From contig FPIT01000008.1 of NCBI GenBank assembly GCA_900119285.1, positions 75,203 through 139,202 on the forward strand: a stretch of 64,000 nucleotides of DNA, in the 5' to 3' direction. This document shows, in pieces, positions 1 to 8,438 of this stretch (the stretch's first letter is position 1; each line of letters begins with the position of its first letter). Position numbers and translations under genes: made by a program. The notes beneath the pieces were generated by a model that saw only the letters and a program-made list of their open reading frames with translations, ran no database searches and had not been told where the DNA came from. The stretch is from Prevotellaceae bacterium HUN156 (GTDB taxonomy: Bacteria; Bacteroidota; Bacteroidia; Bacteroidales; Bacteroidaceae).

Positions 1-250
1 TAACGTAATTAATCACCATGTTTGTCACTATATATTTGAGCTTAGTATTTGATGCAGCAAAGGTACGAATTAGTGAGCACATGACAAAATAAAAATAAAA
101 AAATACGCCCCACATTTACATGTAGATTCATTGGAACAGTTTTTATTCCTATTTATGATTTGGCTTCATGTTATTTTGTTTTACGGTTCTGTCTGCAAAG
201 GTACAAATTAGTAAGAAAAACTCCAAATAATTGGAGAGGAAAAGAGCACA

Positions 251-388
251 AATAGTTTGACGGCATTATTCGAAGGGTTTGACGGCATTATTCTCCTTGA
301 ATTATGCCGTCAAACTATTTGGATTCAGCCTGCAAACTCATCGAATTCAGCCTGCAAACTCATCAGATGTAGGCTGCAAACAAAATCG
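251..388. repeat. 22-bp-period array with inverted blocks
   Basis: Two units (starting 251 and 273) share the core AGTTTGACGGCATTATTC. After a short centre, four units in the opposite orientation start at 301, 323, 345 and 367. Units 323 and 345 are identical over 20 bp (ATTCAGCCTGCAAACTCATC); 301 and 367 are diverged. Every step is exactly 22 bp. Positions 250..271 and 299..320 pair with one mismatch, so the centre can form a long hairpin. A related array lies at 40352..40467. There are no unique spacers, so it is not CRISPR. Confidence 0.75.
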
Positions 389-417
389 AGGGCTCACGAT
401 AGTGACACTTTAGCATC

Positions 418-461
418 GCAATACAATAACTATTGACATGCAATACAATAACTATTGACTA
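418..461. repeat. 22-bp tandem duplication
   Basis: GCAATACAATAACTATTGAC occurs at 418..437 and again, perfectly, at 440..459, giving a 22-bp period. It lies directly after the 251..388 array but has a different sequence. Confidence 0.8.
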
Positions 462-488
462 CCAAAAGTGGCACTATTGGAGTGCTAG

Positions 489-551
489 TACAGCTATTTT
501 GCGCACCAGTTAGCTGTATTCAGAGCAGGCTTAGCTGTATTTCTCGAATAT
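489..551. repeat. Degenerate 21-bp tandem units (three copies)
   Basis: Units start at 489, 510 and 531. The last two begin with identical TTAGCTGTATT; the first (TACAGCTATTTT) is a diverged version. The period is 21 bp. No coding or promoter role is apparent. Confidence 0.5.
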
Positions 552-586
552 TCATAAAGGAATTCCGTATTCTTATAAAGGTTTTC

Positions 587-921
587 GCAAAAACTATTAA
601 CCTTCTAACCTAACACCCTTCAAACCACGATATACAGGGCGTTTCGGGCATGTTAATAGTTTGGCAACTATTAACATACATATACTATACTTGAAAATTT
701 ATTCGAACACGGATTTTACGGATGAAACAGATTATTTAAGGTCACACAGATGACACAGATTTCACAGATTTTATGCTGCTTTGCAGCAATAATTCGTTTA
801 ATTCGTGAAATTCGTGGTTAAGTAGATGTATGTTAATAGTTGAGGCAACTATTAACATGGCTCAAACCCTTTGTGCATCGGCATTTGAGATAGGTCATGG
901 TAGAAGGTTACATGTTTTTGC
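587..921. mobile_element. MITE-like inverted element, left copy
   Basis: Ends are inverted repeats: GCAAAAACTATTAACCTTCT at 587 and the complement of GCAAAAACATGTAACCTTCT ending at 921, with about 18 of 21 positions matching. Inside each end is a perfect hairpin with 12-bp arms ATGTTAATAGTT/AACTATTAACAT (650..677 and 830..858). The centre carries the sort of 'cacagatttcacagat' and 'attcgtgaaattcgtgg' text seen in many Bacteroidetes spacers. It has no coding capacity. The two arms match, in swapped order and orientation, the element at 40475..40754. I could not identify target-site duplications. Confidence 0.6.
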
Positions 922-960
922 GCATAAACTATTTTTGTAGACTTTATGTAGTCTAAAACA

Positions 961-1000
961 AGAAAGCCCTGACTTGCAGATACAAATCAGGGCTTTTCTT
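961..1000 (-). terminator. Rho-independent terminator of the DUF4923 gene
   Basis: Arms AAAGCCCTGA (963..972) and TCAGGGCTTT (987..996) form a 10-bp stem. On the minus strand the stem is followed by a T-rich tract. It lies 23 bp after the DUF4923 stop. Confidence 0.8.
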
Positions 1001-1022
1001 ATATAAAAACTAATTCGATTTC

Positions 1023-1667
1023 TTACTGCTTATGCAAGGTGATACCAGCCTGCATGCCGTTGACACTCTTCATCAGTGTGGTAACGGTCTTGATGTTAGC
1101 ATTGGTAGATTTGGCACCCATGGTCTTGAATAAATTCAAGAGCTTAGTGGCATCAGTAACAAACTGCATATCCTTTCCGTCAATCTGAGTGGTGATAGAT
1201 ACGGTAGCAAGACCAGCAACGGTCAGCAAGAGCTTGTTGTCCTTCAACTGCCATGTGCCCTTTGAGGTGCGACCTTTCAGTGTACGGGTAAAAGTTCCAT
1301 CCTCTTTGAAAGTCATAGAGAAGGTGCCGGGTTTGATGCCGTATTTGGTGAGATAGCTCTGCAACTTAGTCTCCAACTTGTTAGAAGCCACCTTTGCTGC
1401 TGTCTTTGCAAGGAAATTGTCAGACATAAAGACAATGGCTGGTTCTGAATAATTCCATGTACCAATGATGTTGTTCTTGTTCGCCTGCTTGTCACTTGAG
1501 AATATGCTGGTAAGTGTAGATACCAGATCATCGCCAGATGAAGAGTTACCAGTAGCAGCACCCAACACATTACCTAACAAACCTCCTAAATCACTTTGTG
1601 CACTCATCGGCGCAGAAAACATAAGGGCCAAACTTACAGCCGCAATCTTCAATACATTCTTTTTCAT
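1023..1667 (-). CDS. Secreted DUF4923 (lipocalin-like) protein
   Basis: The 214-residue product begins with a Sec signal peptide (MKK, hydrophobic core, cleavage near SAPMSAQS at about 23), so it is exported to the periplasm or outer surface. A short Gly/Ser/Asn-rich linker (about 27-47) is followed by one beta-rich domain. The motif IIGTWNYSEPAIVF (about 67-80) and the repeated G-T-W turn GRTSKGTWQL (about 132-141) fit the Bacteroidetes DUF4923/lipocalin-like families. No enzyme residues are evident and the function is unknown. A -7 element (CAAATTTA, 1691..1698, read on the minus strand) and a downstream terminator suggest a single-gene transcript. It is divergent from the glycosyltransferase at 1778. 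Confidence 0.85.
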   Translation of the reverse strand: MKKNVLKIAAVSLALMFSAPMSAQSDLGGLLGNVLGAATGNSSSGDDLVSTLTSIFSSDKQANKNNIIGTWNYSEPAIVFMSDNFLAKTAAKVASNKLETKLQSYLTKYGIKPGTFSMTFKEDGTFTRTLKGRTSKGTWQLKDNKLLLTVAGLATVSITTQIDGKDMQFVTDATKLLNLFKTMGAKSTNANIKTVTTLMKSVNGMQAGITLHKQ

Positions 1668-1690
1668 AGATGTCTATATTTAAAACAATG

Positions 1691-1698
1691 CAAATTTA
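1691..1698 (-). promoter_or_regulatory. -7 promoter element of the DUF4923 gene
   Basis: Read on the minus strand this is TAAATTTG, matching the Bacteroidetes TAnnTTTG element, 23 bp upstream of the ATG. Confidence 0.5.
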
Positions 1699-1762
1699 CT
1701 ACTTTTGTCGTAAAAATGCACAAAAAGAATGAAAAAAAATTTCGGAAACAAGTATTTTTTAG

Positions 1763-1770
1763 TAATTTTG
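1763..1770 (+). promoter_or_regulatory. -7 element giving a near-leaderless glycosyltransferase mRNA
   Basis: TAATTTTG ends 7 nt before the ATG at 1778. Transcription in this phylum starts a few bases beyond this element, so the 5' leader should be only 0-4 nt. Confidence 0.6.
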
Positions 1771-1777
1771 CAGGGAT

Positions 1778-2662
1778 ATGATTACAGAATTGTCTATTCT
1801 CATCCCTGCATATAATAGTATATGTACGCAAAACGTGATTCGCCTGCAGCATCTTTGCGAGCGCATCGCTCACGACCAGCCGGAGGGTTTTGCCTATGAA
1901 ATCATCGTGGCTGATGATGCGTCGCCTAACAGGGATACCATTGAGAAGAATCAGGAAATCAATAATATAGCGCACTGCACCTTTATCGCCAAAGAGCAGA
2001 ATACGGGCAGTGCATCTACACGCAACTTTCTGGCAGACCATAGTCACTATCAATGGATGCTCTTCCTTGACAGTGACATGGAGATTCCTGGCATGGACTT
2101 TATCATGCGCTACCTGCCATACGACAATTATGATGTGGTGAATGGCGGCATCAGAACGGGCGGTACAGCAGACAAGAGTAACCTGAGATATCTCTACGAG
2201 AAGCATGCAGAGCCGATGCATACCATCGACAAGGCGAATGCAAATCCGTATCGAGAGTTCAGATCGACCAACTTTATCATCAAGCGCACTTGCATGGAGC
2301 AATGCCGTTTTGACGAACGCTTCAAGAAGAGTGGCTACGAGGATGTGCACTTTGGCAAGAAACTGGCTGAGCAAAAGGCAAGTATCATACACATCAACAA
2401 TCCGCTCATCATGAACAGCTACGAAAACAATGCTGACTACATGGCAAAGTATGAGCGCAACCTGACTACGCTATTCCAATTCCGTAACGAATTACGTGGA
2501 TACTCTCCTCTCATCAAGTATGCCGACCGGCTGCCTCATCTGCCCATTCGCTTGTGGCACTGGCTCTTCGGCAGACTGGAGCGCAGAGTGCTGACAGGTT
2601 CACATCCCAATCTCTTCATGCTCAATCTATATAAATTAGGTTACTTTATTTCCCTTTACTAA
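1778..2662 (+). CDS. Family 2 glycosyltransferase (GT-A fold)
   Basis: A 294-residue cytoplasmic GT-A enzyme. The N-terminus LSILIPAYNS is the family's first beta strand, EIIVADDASPN (about 42-52) the nucleotide-binding turn, and LFLDSDMEIPG (about 94-104) carries the DxD metal site. RFDERFKKSGYEDVHFG (about 176-192) is the usual acceptor-side 'E-D' motif. It probably transfers a sugar from a nucleotide donor to a cell-surface glycan or lipid carrier; donor and acceptor cannot be read from sequence. ispE follows after 16 bp, so the two are probably cotranscribed. No neighbouring polysaccharide locus exists to specify the pathway. Confidence 0.85.
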   Translation: MITELSILIPAYNSICTQNVIRLQHLCERIAHDQPEGFAYEIIVADDASPNRDTIEKNQEINNIAHCTFIAKEQNTGSASTRNFLADHSHYQWMLFLDSDMEIPGMDFIMRYLPYDNYDVVNGGIRTGGTADKSNLRYLYEKHAEPMHTIDKANANPYREFRSTNFIIKRTCMEQCRFDERFKKSGYEDVHFGKKLAEQKASIIHINNPLIMNSYENNADYMAKYERNLTTLFQFRNELRGYSPLIKYADRLPHLPIRLWHWLFGRLERRVLTGSHPNLFMLNLYKLGYFISLY

Positions 2663-2678
2663 ACAACTACACAAGAAG

Positions 2679-3512
2679 ATGATTACATATCCTATCGCTA
2701 AAATAAATCTGGGTCTGAATGTTGTAGAACGACGTGCAGACGGCTATCATAATCTGGAAACAGTATTCTATCCTGTACCTATTAAGGATGTACTGGAGGT
2801 AAAAACCATGAGCGAAGAGTGCGCATCAACGGTGGACTGTGGCCTGCAAGTGGTAAACAATCCCATTGACTGCGACGCACAAGACAATCTGGTAGTAAAG
2901 GCATACAAACTACTAAAGGCCGACTTCCCTACTCTGCCTCGCATACAATGCGTGCTTGAAAAGAACATTCCATCGCAAGCTGGCATGGGTGGAGGTTCGA
3001 GCGACTGCGCCTATATGATACGTCTGCTTAACGAACAATTCCAGTTAGGACTAAGCAATGAGCAGATGATGGGGTATGCAGCTAAGTTGGGAGCCGACTG
3101 TGCCTTCTTCATTCTCAGCGAGCCTTGCTATGCGGAGGGCATCGGAGAAAAGCTCACTCCCATCAGCCTCAACCTGAAGGGTTGGACAATCTGCGTGGTT
3201 CGTCCTAACATTCCCGTTCCAACCCGTGAAGCTTTTTCACGCATTCATCCCCACCACCCTGCTATCAACTGTAGAGAGGCAGTAGAGAAGCCAGTAGATA
3301 CTTGGAAAGATATACTGGTTAACGACTTTGAAGAAAGTGTCTTTGCACTGCATCCCGAGATAGCAGCCGTCAAGGAGAAGCTATACAAAATGGGCGCTAC
3401 CTATGCGGCCATGAGTGGCTCCGGTAGCGCCCTATTCGGACTGTTCAAAGAAGAACCCGACGGATTTCATCAGGCTTTCTCTGATATGTTTACTTTCTGT
3501 TGTAAGCTCTAA
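2679..3512 (+). CDS. ispE: 4-diphosphocytidyl-2-C-methyl-D-erythritol kinase
   Basis: A GHMP-family kinase of 277 residues that phosphorylates the 2-hydroxyl of CDP-methylerythritol in the MEP isoprenoid pathway. The N-terminal PIAKINLGLNV motif, the ATP-binding glycine loop IPSQAGMGGGSSDCA (about 95-109) and the C-terminal MSGSGSALFG (about 246-255) are the three GHMP signatures. Length is near the family norm. It lies 16 bp behind the glycosyltransferase. Its stop codon overlaps the stop of the convergent Crp/Fnr gene (shared CTAA at 3509..3512). Confidence 0.95.
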   Translation: MITYPIAKINLGLNVVERRADGYHNLETVFYPVPIKDVLEVKTMSEECASTVDCGLQVVNNPIDCDAQDNLVVKAYKLLKADFPTLPRIQCVLEKNIPSQAGMGGGSSDCAYMIRLLNEQFQLGLSNEQMMGYAAKLGADCAFFILSEPCYAEGIGEKLTPISLNLKGWTICVVRPNIPVPTREAFSRIHPHHPAINCREAVEKPVDTWKDILVNDFEESVFALHPEIAAVKEKLYKMGATYAAMSGSGSALFGLFKEEPDGFHQAFSDMFTFCCKL

Positions 3513-4114
3513 TCCTTATCGTCGAGCAAGGCAGAGGTGCGCACGCGACTCAGCGTCTCAGGCGTCATCTGCAGATAGCTGGCGATATATACCAACGGAG
3601 CACGCAGCACTAGTTGTGGTGAACGTTTCACGAGCTTAGCATAGCGCTCTGGAGCAGACTCGAAGCGGAGCATATCAGCACGAATCTGTGCGATAATCAG
3701 CGACTCTTCAAGAATCTTACGATAGAGCATCTGGATGTTTACGTTTCTTACAGCCTCACGCTCCAACTTATCCTTAGGAAGAGCGAAGACAATGGTAGGT
3801 TCAAGGGCATGAATCTGTTGATGACTGGGGCGCTCCTTAAAGAGACTTTCAATACTCATGAAGATGGTGTTCTCTACGGCCATATACTCCGTCAGTTCCT
3901 TGTCGTTCTTGATGTAGAACTGGCGTACCAACCCCTTCACTACGTAATAGATGTTGGTACAAACCTCACCCTCCTTCAGGATAAACTCTCCTTTCTGGAA
4001 TCTCATTGGCACCAGGATGCTCTCCAATACGTCGAGCTCTTCGTGAGTCATCGTACTGTAGCGTCTTGCCAATTCTCTCGCCACGTCTCGTGTAGTCAGT
4101 CCAATTGTTGTCAT
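3509..4114 (-). CDS. Crp/Fnr-family transcriptional regulator
   Basis: 201 residues. The first two-thirds form a cyclic-nucleotide-binding-type beta barrel (QKGEFILKEGEVCTNIYYVV, about 39-58). The C-terminus carries a helix-turn-helix (LVYIASYLQMTPETLSRVR, about 174-192). There is no CxxC cluster of the kind that binds iron-sulfur in Fnr, so the effector is unknown. It lies 46 bp downstream of lepA on the same strand with no clear promoter between, so it may be read from the lepA promoter. Regulators of this type are common single genes in Bacteroidales, and targets cannot be predicted here. Confidence 0.85.
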   Translation of the reverse strand: MTTIGLTTRDVARELARRYSTMTHEELDVLESILVPMRFQKGEFILKEGEVCTNIYYVVKGLVRQFYIKNDKELTEYMAVENTIFMSIESLFKERPSHQQIHALEPTIVFALPKDKLEREAVRNVNIQMLYRKILEESLIIAQIRADMLRFESAPERYAKLVKRSPQLVLRAPLVYIASYLQMTPETLSRVRTSALLDDKD

Positions 4115-4160
4115 GTTTTAACAGGGATTTTCAGTAGGTTGTATTTTGTTATATAAATCT

Positions 4161-5942
4161 CTAATCCAGTTTTAGCACTGCGAGGAATGCCTTCTGTGGC
4201 ACCTCCACATTACCAATCTGCTTCATGCGCTTCTTGCCTCGCTTCTGCTTCTCAAGCAGTTTACGCTTACGGCTCACGTCACCACCATAACACTTGGCGG
4301 TCACATCCTTGCGCACCTGTTTGACAGTTTCGCGGGCAATAATCTTCGCACCGATGGCTGCCTGAATAGCGATGTCAAACTGCTGACGAGGAATGAGCTC
4401 TTTCAGTTTTTCGCACATGCGGCGACCAAAGGTTACGGCATTGTCCTGATGAGTCAGCGTTGAAAGGGCATCCACAGGCTCACCATTGAGCAGGATGTCC
4501 AGCTTAGCCAACTTTGACGGACGGAAGCCATCGATATGATAGTCGAACGAAGCATAACCCTTAGATATACTCTTCAGCTTATCGTAGAAGTCAATCACAA
4601 TTTCGCCCAGCGGCAAAAGGAAGCGCAGCTCCACACGATTACCAGATACATACTGCTGGTCTACCAGTTCACCACGCTTATCAAGACAGAGCGTCATAAT
4701 TGGTCCGATATAATCGGCAGCAGTAATGATGCTGGCCTTGATATATGGTTCCTCGATATGGTCTATCATTGTCTGATCAGGCAGTCCTGATGGATTGTGC
4801 ACCTCTTTCACTTCACCCTGCTTGGTATAACACATATAGGTTACGTTGGGCACAGTAGTAATGACATCCATATCAAACTCACGATCCAAACGCTCCTGAA
4901 CAATCTCCATGTGGAGCAGTCCGAGGAAGCCACAACGGAAACCGAAGCCCAAGGCAATAGAGGTCTCAGGAGTGAACGTCAGTGAAGCGTCGTTCAGCTG
5001 CAACTTCTCCAGCGAAGCACGCAGATTCTCGTAATCTACAGGGTCGATAGGATAAACACCGGCAAACACCATAGGCTTTACCTCTTGGAAGCCCTCGATG
5101 GCCTTATCGCAAGGTGTAGCCACATGGGTAATAGTATCACCCACTTTTACTTCTTTAGCATTCTTGATACCAGAGATAATATAACCCACCTCACCAGTAT
5201 GCAGTTCCTTGCGAGGTATCATGTCCATCTTCAGCACACCCACCTCGTCGGCATCATATTCCATGCCAGTATTGAAGAACTTCACCTTATCACCCTGGCG
5301 AATCGTGCCGTTGGTAATCTTAAAGTATGCGATGATGCCACGGAAGGAATTGAATACTGAGTCGAAGATAAGCGCCTGCAAAGGAGCTTTCTCGTCGCCT
5401 ACGGGATGAGGTATGCGCTCAACTACAGCGTTCAGCACGTCTTCTACACCCTCACCGGTCTTACCGGAAGCGCGCAATATCTCAGAACGGTCGCAACCTA
5501 TCAGTTCTACAATCTCGTCCTCAACCTCATCAGGCATAGCTGAAGGCATGTCAATCTTGTTGATAACAGGGATAATCTCCAGGTTATTGTCGATGGCCAA
5601 ATAGAGGTTAGAGATGGTCTGTGCCTGCACACCCTGTGTAGCATCCACCACCAGCAATGCGCCCTCACAGGCAGCAATCGAACGGCTGACCTCATAAGAG
5701 AAGTCAACGTGTCCTGGAGTATCAATAAGATTTAATATGTATTTTTCACCCTTGTACATATACTCCATCTGGATGGCATGGCTCTTAATCGTGATGCCAC
5801 GCTCGCGCTCCAGATCCATATCGTCAAGCATCTGTCCTTCCGTCACCTGAATGGTCTTGGTGTATTCCAACAAACGGTCGGCCAATGTTGACTTTCCATG
5901 GTCAATATGTGCAATGATGCAGAAGTTTCTTATATGGTTCAT
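4161..5942 (-). CDS. lepA: Elongation factor 4 (back-translocating GTPase)
   Basis: A 593-residue translational GTPase, standard length for LepA/EF4, which acts on ribosomes stalled or mistranslocated under stress. G1 is AHIDHGKST (about 11-19), G3 is DTPGHVDF, G4 is NKID. The LepA-specific C-terminal domain ends in [20 protein letters not shown], the conserved tRNA-contacting tail. A minus-strand -7 element sits at 5969..5976, 26 bp upstream. The Crp/Fnr gene follows. Confidence 0.97.
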   Translation of the reverse strand: MNHIRNFCIIAHIDHGKSTLADRLLEYTKTIQVTEGQMLDDMDLERERGITIKSHAIQMEYMYKGEKYILNLIDTPGHVDFSYEVSRSIAACEGALLVVDATQGVQAQTISNLYLAIDNNLEIIPVINKIDMPSAMPDEVEDEIVELIGCDRSEILRASGKTGEGVEDVLNAVVERIPHPVGDEKAPLQALIFDSVFNSFRGIIAYFKITNGTIRQGDKVKFFNTGMEYDADEVGVLKMDMIPRKELHTGEVGYIISGIKNAKEVKVGDTITHVATPCDKAIEGFQEVKPMVFAGVYPIDPVDYENLRASLEKLQLNDASLTFTPETSIALGFGFRCGFLGLLHMEIVQERLDREFDMDVITTVPNVTYMCYTKQGEVKEVHNPSGLPDQTMIDHIEEPYIKASIITAADYIGPIMTLCLDKRGELVDQQYVSGNRVELRFLLPLGEIVIDFYDKLKSISKGYASFDYHIDGFRPSKLAKLDILLNGEPVDALSTLTHQDNAVTFGRRMCEKLKELIPRQQFDIAIQAAIGAKIIARETVKQVRKDVTAKCYGGDVSRKRKLLEKQKRGKKRMKQIGNVEVPQKAFLAVLKLD

Positions 5943-5968
5943 GTTTTCCTTTAAGCACTATTAGACTG

Positions 5969-5976
5969 CAAAGGTA
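5969..5976 (-). promoter_or_regulatory. -7 element of lepA
   Basis: Read on the minus strand it is TACCTTTG, followed by CA as in most promoters of this window; 26 bp before the lepA ATG. Confidence 0.6.
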
Positions 5977-5980
5977 GAAA

Positions 5981-6016
5981 AAAAAATCGAGAATCTTTCA
6001 AAATTCCCGATTTTTT
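5981..6016 (-). terminator. Terminator after the response regulator gene
   Basis: Arms AAAAAATCG (5981..5989) and CGATTTTTT (6008..6016), extended inward by GAAT/ATTC, make a hairpin with an A/T-rich base. It lies 23 bp after the response-regulator stop, so it closes the kinase-regulator operon. Confidence 0.75.
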
Positions 6017-6038
6017 ATACAACTTTTTGAATACTCTT

Positions 6039-6737
6039 TTAGTCCTCTTCTGGAGTAATGAGTTTATATCCCTTACCGTGAATGTTGATAATCTCGATTT
6101 TGGGATCATCCTTCAGATGTTTACGCAGCTTGGTGATATACACATCCATAGAGCGTGCATTGAAGTAGTTATCATCAATCCAGATAGTCTTCAGAGCGAA
6201 GTCGCGCTGCAGAATCTCGTTGGCGTGAGAGCAGAGAAGAGCCAACAGTTCGTTCTCCTTGGTGGTGAGCTTAGTCTGCTTTTCACCAATAACCAGCAAC
6301 TGCTTCTGTGTATCGAAAGTAAAGTCACCAATATGATAAACAGAACTCTCCTTATTCTTCTTACCACGAACGCGGCGCAGGATAGCTTCTACACGGAATA
6401 CAAGTTCTTCCATAGAGAAAGGTTTGGTGATATAGTCATCAGCACCAATCTTGAAGCCCTCAAGGATATCTTCCTTCAGCGTCTTAGCTGTGAGGAAAAT
6501 GATGGGGATGTCGGCATTAGCCTGACGGATTTCCTGGGCGAGTGTGAAGCCATCTTTCTTAGGCATCATCACGTCGAGCACGCAGATGTCGAACTTGGTT
6601 TTCAGGAAGGCTTTGTAGCCTGCCTCACCGTCGGGACAGAGTTCAGCCATGTAGCCTTTAGCAGCCAAATACTCGCGGAGCAACATGCCGAGGTTCTCAT
6701 CGTCCTCGCAAAGCAGAATTTTCAGTTTTTCGTCCAT
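6039..6737 (-). CDS. rprY: OmpR-family response regulator, RprY-like
   Basis: 232 residues. The receiver domain has the acidic pair EDD (11-13), the phosphoacceptor D55 in CVLDVMMPKKDG, and the conserved T/K (FLTAKT; KPF). A winged-helix DNA-binding domain follows (TTKENELLALLCSHANEI; SMDVYITKLRKHL). Partner and order match the Bacteroides RprX/RprY system, linked in the literature to stress and sodium responses. It follows its kinase by 43 bp. The name is by similarity and could be a paralogue. Confidence 0.88.
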   Translation of the reverse strand: MDEKLKILLCEDDENLGMLLREYLAAKGYMAELCPDGEAGYKAFLKTKFDICVLDVMMPKKDGFTLAQEIRQANADIPIIFLTAKTLKEDILEGFKIGADDYITKPFSMEELVFRVEAILRRVRGKKNKESSVYHIGDFTFDTQKQLLVIGEKQTKLTTKENELLALLCSHANEILQRDFALKTIWIDDNYFNARSMDVYITKLRKHLKDDPKIEIINIHGKGYKLITPEED

Positions 6738-6780
6738 AATCTTAAAGTTTAAGTGTATAATATTAATTCTTTATTTCAAA

Positions 6781-8340
6781 TTACTCATTGTCTTCTTTCA
6801 GAATGGGCAGGCTGATAGTAAACTTAGTACCCTTGCCTACTTCACTCTCGGCCTTGATTTCGCCTTGGTGCAAATCTATCACCTTTTTCACATAAGCCAG
6901 GCCAAGACCGAAGCCTTTTACATCGTGCTTATTGCCGGTATGTACACGATAGAACTTCTCGAACACCTTGCGCAGGTTTTCCTTCTTGATACCCATACCC
7001 GTATCGCGGATAGAGAGGAAGAGTTTCTCGTGGTCATTCCATGTGCGGATATAGATATCGATAGGCTCATCGGGCTTGCGATATTTCACCGCATTATCCA
7101 GCAAATTGGTAATGGCATTCTGGAAATGAACCTCATCAACAAAGATTGCAGAATCAACTGCTTCAATCTCCGTATATATCTTACCACCAGTATGTTCCAC
7201 ACGTAGGTTAAATGTTTGCGCGATATTCTCAACCATCTCATTCAGGTCGAGTTCCTTCTTCTTGAATACGATGCTTCGCTTGTCGAACATTGACATCTGA
7301 AGTACCTTCTCTACCAGGAAGCGCAGACGCTTAGACTCATCGGCTATCACCGTACCAAGATGCTTAGTCATCTGCTCTGTCTTGGGCACGCTCTCGTCAT
7401 TCATCATCTGTGCAGCCAAAGAGATACTTGCAATAGGTGTCTTCAACTCGTGCGTCATATTGTTGATAAAGTCGTTCTTTATCTCTGTATAACGCTTTTG
7501 GCGGAAGATTACCACAATAGTGAACAGGAAGGTTATCAGCAATACGATGGTAAAGATGATAGAGGGTATCATAAAGCGTACACTCGAGAAGATGTATGAG
7601 TCCATCTCTGGGAAGTGCACCTTAACAACGCCACCCTTCGACTGTGGGTCATTGCGGAAGAGTTCTTGAGTATAGGTATATTCCTGTCCTTTCTCTTCAT
7701 AGTCTGGGCAACGGTATACCTCACGTCCATCGGTTGTGCATACTATGAAGTGATAAGGTATATTGATGCCGTTGTTCATCAACTCTACACGAATATCCTG
7801 ATCCAGCATACGGAAGTTGACGCGCTCTTTCAGTGGCTTTTCACTTGCGGTATAAAGGATATTATAGACGACCTCATCAAGCAGTGCCTTCTGATAGACA
7901 TATCGCTGGCGCACCATCTTCTGCATCATTTTGGTAGCATCAGCCAATGAACTCTTATCCTTGCGCAGAATCATAGCCTTGGGCACAGATGCGGGCTTCA
8001 TCTTCAGAGCCTTCACTTGGAAAGAAGTATAGATAGTGCCATCATCGGCGGCTACTGCAAACTGATGACTATGGGTAATAGAACCCAATCCGTCAACTAT
8101 CACACTATCTTGGGTGAAGGCGCGACGCTCGGTCTCATTAACGTCTTTATCCAGATAGCGCTTAGTCTCGTTCATCTCTAGATTTCGCGAGGCTTGGTAC
8201 AGACTACGGTTCACACTCTCATCGAACTGCTCTTTCTTCATCTTAACCATCTCCTCTACATAGGAGAACTGAAGAAACAGCAGAGCGAGGAATGATACTC
8301 CCATGATGACTGCTATAATCCAAATAGTTGACTTCTTCAT
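6781..8340 (-). CDS. rprX: Membrane sensor histidine kinase, RprX-like
   Basis: 519 residues with membrane helices at about 6-26 and 256-279 enclosing a periplasmic sensor of roughly 225 residues. The kinase core is complete: H-box FINNMTHELKTPIAS with H297, N-box NAITNLLDNAVKY, G1 IRDTGMGI, F-box FEKFYR and G2 GFGLGLAYV. It phosphorylates the downstream response regulator. The start codon and first codons lie inside the left arm of a perfect 19-bp inverted repeat (8328..8383), and the -7 element lies in the spacer of that repeat. Confidence 0.9.
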   Translation of the reverse strand: MKKSTIWIIAVIMGVSFLALLFLQFSYVEEMVKMKKEQFDESVNRSLYQASRNLEMNETKRYLDKDVNETERRAFTQDSVIVDGLGSITHSHQFAVAADDGTIYTSFQVKALKMKPASVPKAMILRKDKSSLADATKMMQKMVRQRYVYQKALLDEVVYNILYTASEKPLKERVNFRMLDQDIRVELMNNGINIPYHFIVCTTDGREVYRCPDYEEKGQEYTYTQELFRNDPQSKGGVVKVHFPEMDSYIFSSVRFMIPSIIFTIVLLITFLFTIVVIFRQKRYTEIKNDFINNMTHELKTPIASISLAAQMMNDESVPKTEQMTKHLGTVIADESKRLRFLVEKVLQMSMFDKRSIVFKKKELDLNEMVENIAQTFNLRVEHTGGKIYTEIEAVDSAIFVDEVHFQNAITNLLDNAVKYRKPDEPIDIYIRTWNDHEKLFLSIRDTGMGIKKENLRKVFEKFYRVHTGNKHDVKGFGLGLAYVKKVIDLHQGEIKAESEVGKGTKFTISLPILKEDNE

Positions 8341-8383
8341 ATCGATGGCAAAGATAATACTTTTATCGATATGAAGAAGTCAA
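8328..8383. repeat. Perfect 19-bp inverted repeat over the kinase start and promoter
   Basis: TTGACTTCTTCATATCGAT (8328..8346) is repeated exactly as its reverse complement at 8365..8383, with an 18-bp spacer. The left arm contains the ATG and first codons of the rprX-like gene. The spacer contains its -7 element. The right arm carries the same ATG-AAG-AAG-TC text on the other strand, where it soon meets a stop. Confidence 0.85.
8349..8356 (-). promoter_or_regulatory. -7 element of the kinase operon
   Basis: Read on the minus strand this is TATCTTTG, 8 bp before the ATG at 8340, so the leader is very short. It sits in the loop of the 19-bp inverted repeat. Confidence 0.5.
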
Positions 8384-8438
8384 AGGGTTAATTAATTCCG
8401 TTAATTTTAACGTTATTAACTAAATGAACGTATTTTAA

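Larger units (their letters stand above)
1..1022. other. Gene-free, repeat-rich region
   Basis: I see no credible coding frame here. From left to right it holds a minus-strand promoter-like motif (56..77) followed by A-rich then T-rich sequence, a second copy of that motif (194..215), a 22-bp-period array (251..388), a 22-bp duplication (418..461), three units of about 21 bp (489..551), a MITE-like inverted element (587..921), a small hairpin (938..955, arms TAGACT/AGTCTA) and the terminator of the DUF4923 gene (961..1000). The array and the inverted element have clear relatives in 40295..40760. Confidence 0.8.

Noticed and set aside
251..388. CRISPR array
   Set aside because: Units are contiguous, degenerate and partly inverted, with no unique spacers and no cas genes in the window.
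1664..2392. A 242-codon minus-strand frame across the glycosyltransferase
   Set aside because: Antisense to a gene with clear GT-A motifs and without any recognisable domain.
6027..6752. A 241-codon open frame on the plus strand across the response regulator gene
   Set aside because: Antisense shadow of a clear OmpR-type regulator; its composition is not protein-like.
8347..8364. Phase-variable invertible promoter between the 19-bp inverted repeats
   Set aside because: The 18-bp spacer is too short to hold a full promoter or to be bent by an invertase, and no recombinase gene is nearby.
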